From assembly GCA_947302945.1 (NCBI GenBank), contig CAMYWZ010000004.1, forward strand, positions 1-16,686: 16,686 nucleotides of DNA, written 5' to 3'. The translations under genes and the position numbers were made by a program. This DNA is from an uncultured Bacillota bacterium. Its GTDB lineage: Bacteria > Bacillota > Clostridia > Peptostreptococcales > Anaerovoracaceae. Shown here in pieces: positions 15,243 through 16,686 of this stretch. How positions within the stretch are numbered: position 1 is the first letter of the stretch; the number at the start of each line of letters is the position of its first letter. A model generated the notes under the pieces. The model did not search any database. It saw only the letters and a program-made list of their open reading frames with translations, and was not told where the DNA came from.

Positions 15243-16517
15243 TCAGGCGTTCCTTTCGAAGTCCCGCCACTTGCCGCCGCAGAGCCTGTGGAGCTCCTCG
15301 GTGGCCATGAACCACTTCTCAACGACCGGGTCTTCCGGGTAGAATTCCAGGAATTCTCCGCCGCAGAAAGTGTAGAAGCGCGAGACGTCCGTGCACATTC
15401 CGTAGGTCGGGATGTCCTTGATGTCCGCGTGGTACTTAAACTCCGCGCCGTCCCTGGTGCCTTCGTAGGAAAGCCCGCTGCGGTCCAGGGTGATGACGCC
15501 CTCGCCCACTATCTCCGAGGTCTTCTCGTCCTTGAGGTACTCGTACTTGGGCAGGGTGCCGAGCTTTACCTTCTGGGTGAGCCTGAAGGCAGTATCCTTG
15601 ATCTCCTCCTTCACCTGCGCCCTCTCCCAGTCGAACCAGGCGGTCTGGGTGCGCGGGATGACGCAGCTTTCGTCGAAGGGGTGCATCTCGTAGTCTTCGG
15701 TTATCGTGGCGCCGTTGCCGCAGGCAAGGCACTTGATGGTGTCGCCCTCGCCGAGCATCTTAAACTCCGCGCCGCACTTCGGGCACTTCCACAGCAGCGT
15801 GTGGAGGTCCTTTGCGATCTGCCCGTGGCTGGCGTACTTGTGGCGCTCCTTGAGGTTCCACTCGTAGTCGTCGTGGTACAAAAGCCTGTTCATGCGCTCT
15901 TCTATCTGCTCCGCGGTGAGCTCCTTTATCTCCTCCGGGGTGAACATGATGTCGAAGACTGTGTCCACCTGCCCCAGACGGTCGTCCAGACAGTACTTGG
16001 TGCTCGTGAGGTAGCCGCCGGAGATGATGGCGTAGTAGACAGGCACGCCAAGATGCTTTATAAACTTGCCCGTGCCTATCATGACGGGCTGGTTGTGGCC
16101 TGAGATGGAGCTCATGCCCTCGGGCATTATGCAGACGTTGCCGCCCTCGGAGAGCACGCGCTTGATCTGCTTTATGGTGTAGATGTCCGGCACGAAATTG
16201 CGCTTGGGGATGACCTGGAGTATGCTCAGGATGCCATGCAGATGGCTCCTGTAGAACTCGTTGTGGCCCACTACGAAGTTGTATTTTTTGGGCAGCAGCG
16301 GCATTCCCGTGAACATGTAGTCCAGGCGGGAGGCGTGGTTGGCGATCAGGATGTGCGGCCTGTCGTCCTTTCTGGGATCCGCCTTGAAGCTTACGTGTAT
16401 GTTGTACTTTCCGCAGACGAACTTATTGAAGGCCGGGCAGATGATGCTGTACAGTATCCCCGGCTTGTGGATCCTGCGCTTCATGAGCTTTTGCTCGAGC
16501 GTGAGTTTTTCGGACAT
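15243..16517 (-). CDS. PlsC-type 1-acylglycerol-phosphate acyltransferase with internal zinc ribbon and C-terminal extension
   Basis: Acyltransferases of this family add an acyl chain to lysophosphatidic acid or related lipids at the membrane. The 424-residue product has the catalytic HX4D motif NHASRLD (His61, Asp66), the GNVCIMPEGMSS block (126-137, variant of the usual PEGTRS) and the GVPVYY strand (157-162). After about 240 it diverges: WKCPKCGAEF and IKCLACGNG place four cysteines (245, 248, 263, 266) as a zinc ribbon, and about 335-415 looks like a beta-rich module. The usual PlsC is 200-260 residues, so about 180 residues are extra. ATG at 16515-16517, with a weak AGGCGG upstream. It lies 39 bases after the preceding gene fragment and may share its transcript. 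Confidence 0.9.
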   Translation of the reverse strand: MSEKLTLEQKLMKRRIHKPGILYSIICPAFNKFVCGKYNIHVSFKADPRKDDRPHILIANHASRLDYMFTGMPLLPKKYNFVVGHNEFYRSHLHGILSILQVIPKRNFVPDIYTIKQIKRVLSEGGNVCIMPEGMSSISGHNQPVMIGTGKFIKHLGVPVYYAIISGGYLTSTKYCLDDRLGQVDTVFDIMFTPEEIKELTAEQIEERMNRLLYHDDYEWNLKERHKYASHGQIAKDLHTLLWKCPKCGAEFKMLGEGDTIKCLACGNGATITEDYEMHPFDESCVIPRTQTAWFDWERAQVKEEIKDTAFRLTQKVKLGTLPKYEYLKDEKTSEIVGEGVITLDRSGLSYEGTRDGAEFKYHADIKDIPTYGMCTDVSRFYTFCGGEFLEFYPEDPVVEKWFMATEELHRLCGGKWRDFERNA

Positions 16518-16556
16518 GGCTTACCGCCTTTCGGGCCGCTGAAGTGTTTGCTTGCG

Positions 16557-16686
16557 TCAGTATACAAGAGTCGTGCCGTGGTCGTAGACGAAGAGCCTGC
16601 ACAGGGTGCTGATGGCCGCGGCAGCTTCCGTATACATTTCCTTATAGAAGGTCCCGGACTCCCATGGATCGTTCGTTCTGGGGTTG
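16557..16686 (-). CDS. C-terminal end of an unrecognised protein (window edge)
   Basis: The last 42 codons of a minus-strand gene enter from the right edge: NPRTNDPWESGTFYKEMYTE, AAAAISTLCRLFVYDHGTTL, VY, then TGA (16557-16559). The frame is open to the window end, its composition fits neighbouring genes, and it lies 39 bases before the acyltransferase gene with no terminator between, so they may form one transcript. I do not recognise the family from this tail. Confidence 0.6.
   Translation of the reverse strand, partial: NPRTNDPWESGTFYKEMYTEAAAAISTLCRLFVYDHGTTLVY

Overview
The window looks like a chromosomal segment of a GC-rich (by eye high-fifties percent) anaerobic Gram-positive bacterium, most likely a gut-type Clostridia (Bacillota). 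Pointers are an RqcP-like S4 protein resembling Bacillus YabO, lipoprotein signal peptides, an energy-coupling factor (ECF) transporter, good GGAGG ribosome binding sites and frequent GTG/TTG starts. Nearly everything is on the minus strand, so genes are read from right to left.

Right to left: (1) 16686-15243: the last 42 codons of an unrecognised protein, then a PlsC-type acyltransferase carrying an internal zinc ribbon. (2) 15224-9646: a promoter (TTGACT-17-TAAAAT), then an ABC importer operon: substrate-binding lipoprotein, a terminator-like hairpin, ATPase, fused double permease, a YihX-like HAD phosphatase and a LUD (LutC/YkgG-like) protein, closed by a bidirectional terminator. The ATPase has an in-frame TAA 23 codons before the stop that its family and the operon spacing predict. 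(3) 9646-9395: a scar with two divergent gene 3' ends, a sensor-kinase C-terminus (+) and a hydrophobic tail (-), both apparently lacking their 5' parts at the same point near 9500. (4) 9307-3450: a strong promoter, a cobalamin riboswitch with a terminator hairpin, and a tightly coupled five-gene operon: DUF4430 lipoprotein, a membrane protein with an alpha/alpha-barrel domain plus a DUF4430 domain, EcfT, fused EcfA-EcfA, and the S component. The two-domain protein has the same domain pair as animal intrinsic factor and transcobalamin, so this is a candidate Gram-positive corrinoid capture-and-import system. (5) 3464-1: a possibly leaderless transcript encoding an RqcP-like S4 protein, uvrB, a small AT-rich DUF559 endonuclease-like gene and uvrA (cut by the window edge).

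The two most unusual items are the intrinsic-factor-like ECF operon and the DUF559 cassette. The cassette sits between uvrB and uvrA and is bounded by inverted copies of a double-hairpin repeat. Those repeats supply its probable ribosome binding site on one side and its last codons and stop on the other. The second hairpin keeps its stem although its sequence differs between the copies, which suggests the fold matters. No tRNA, rRNA, CRISPR array or insertion sequence was seen.
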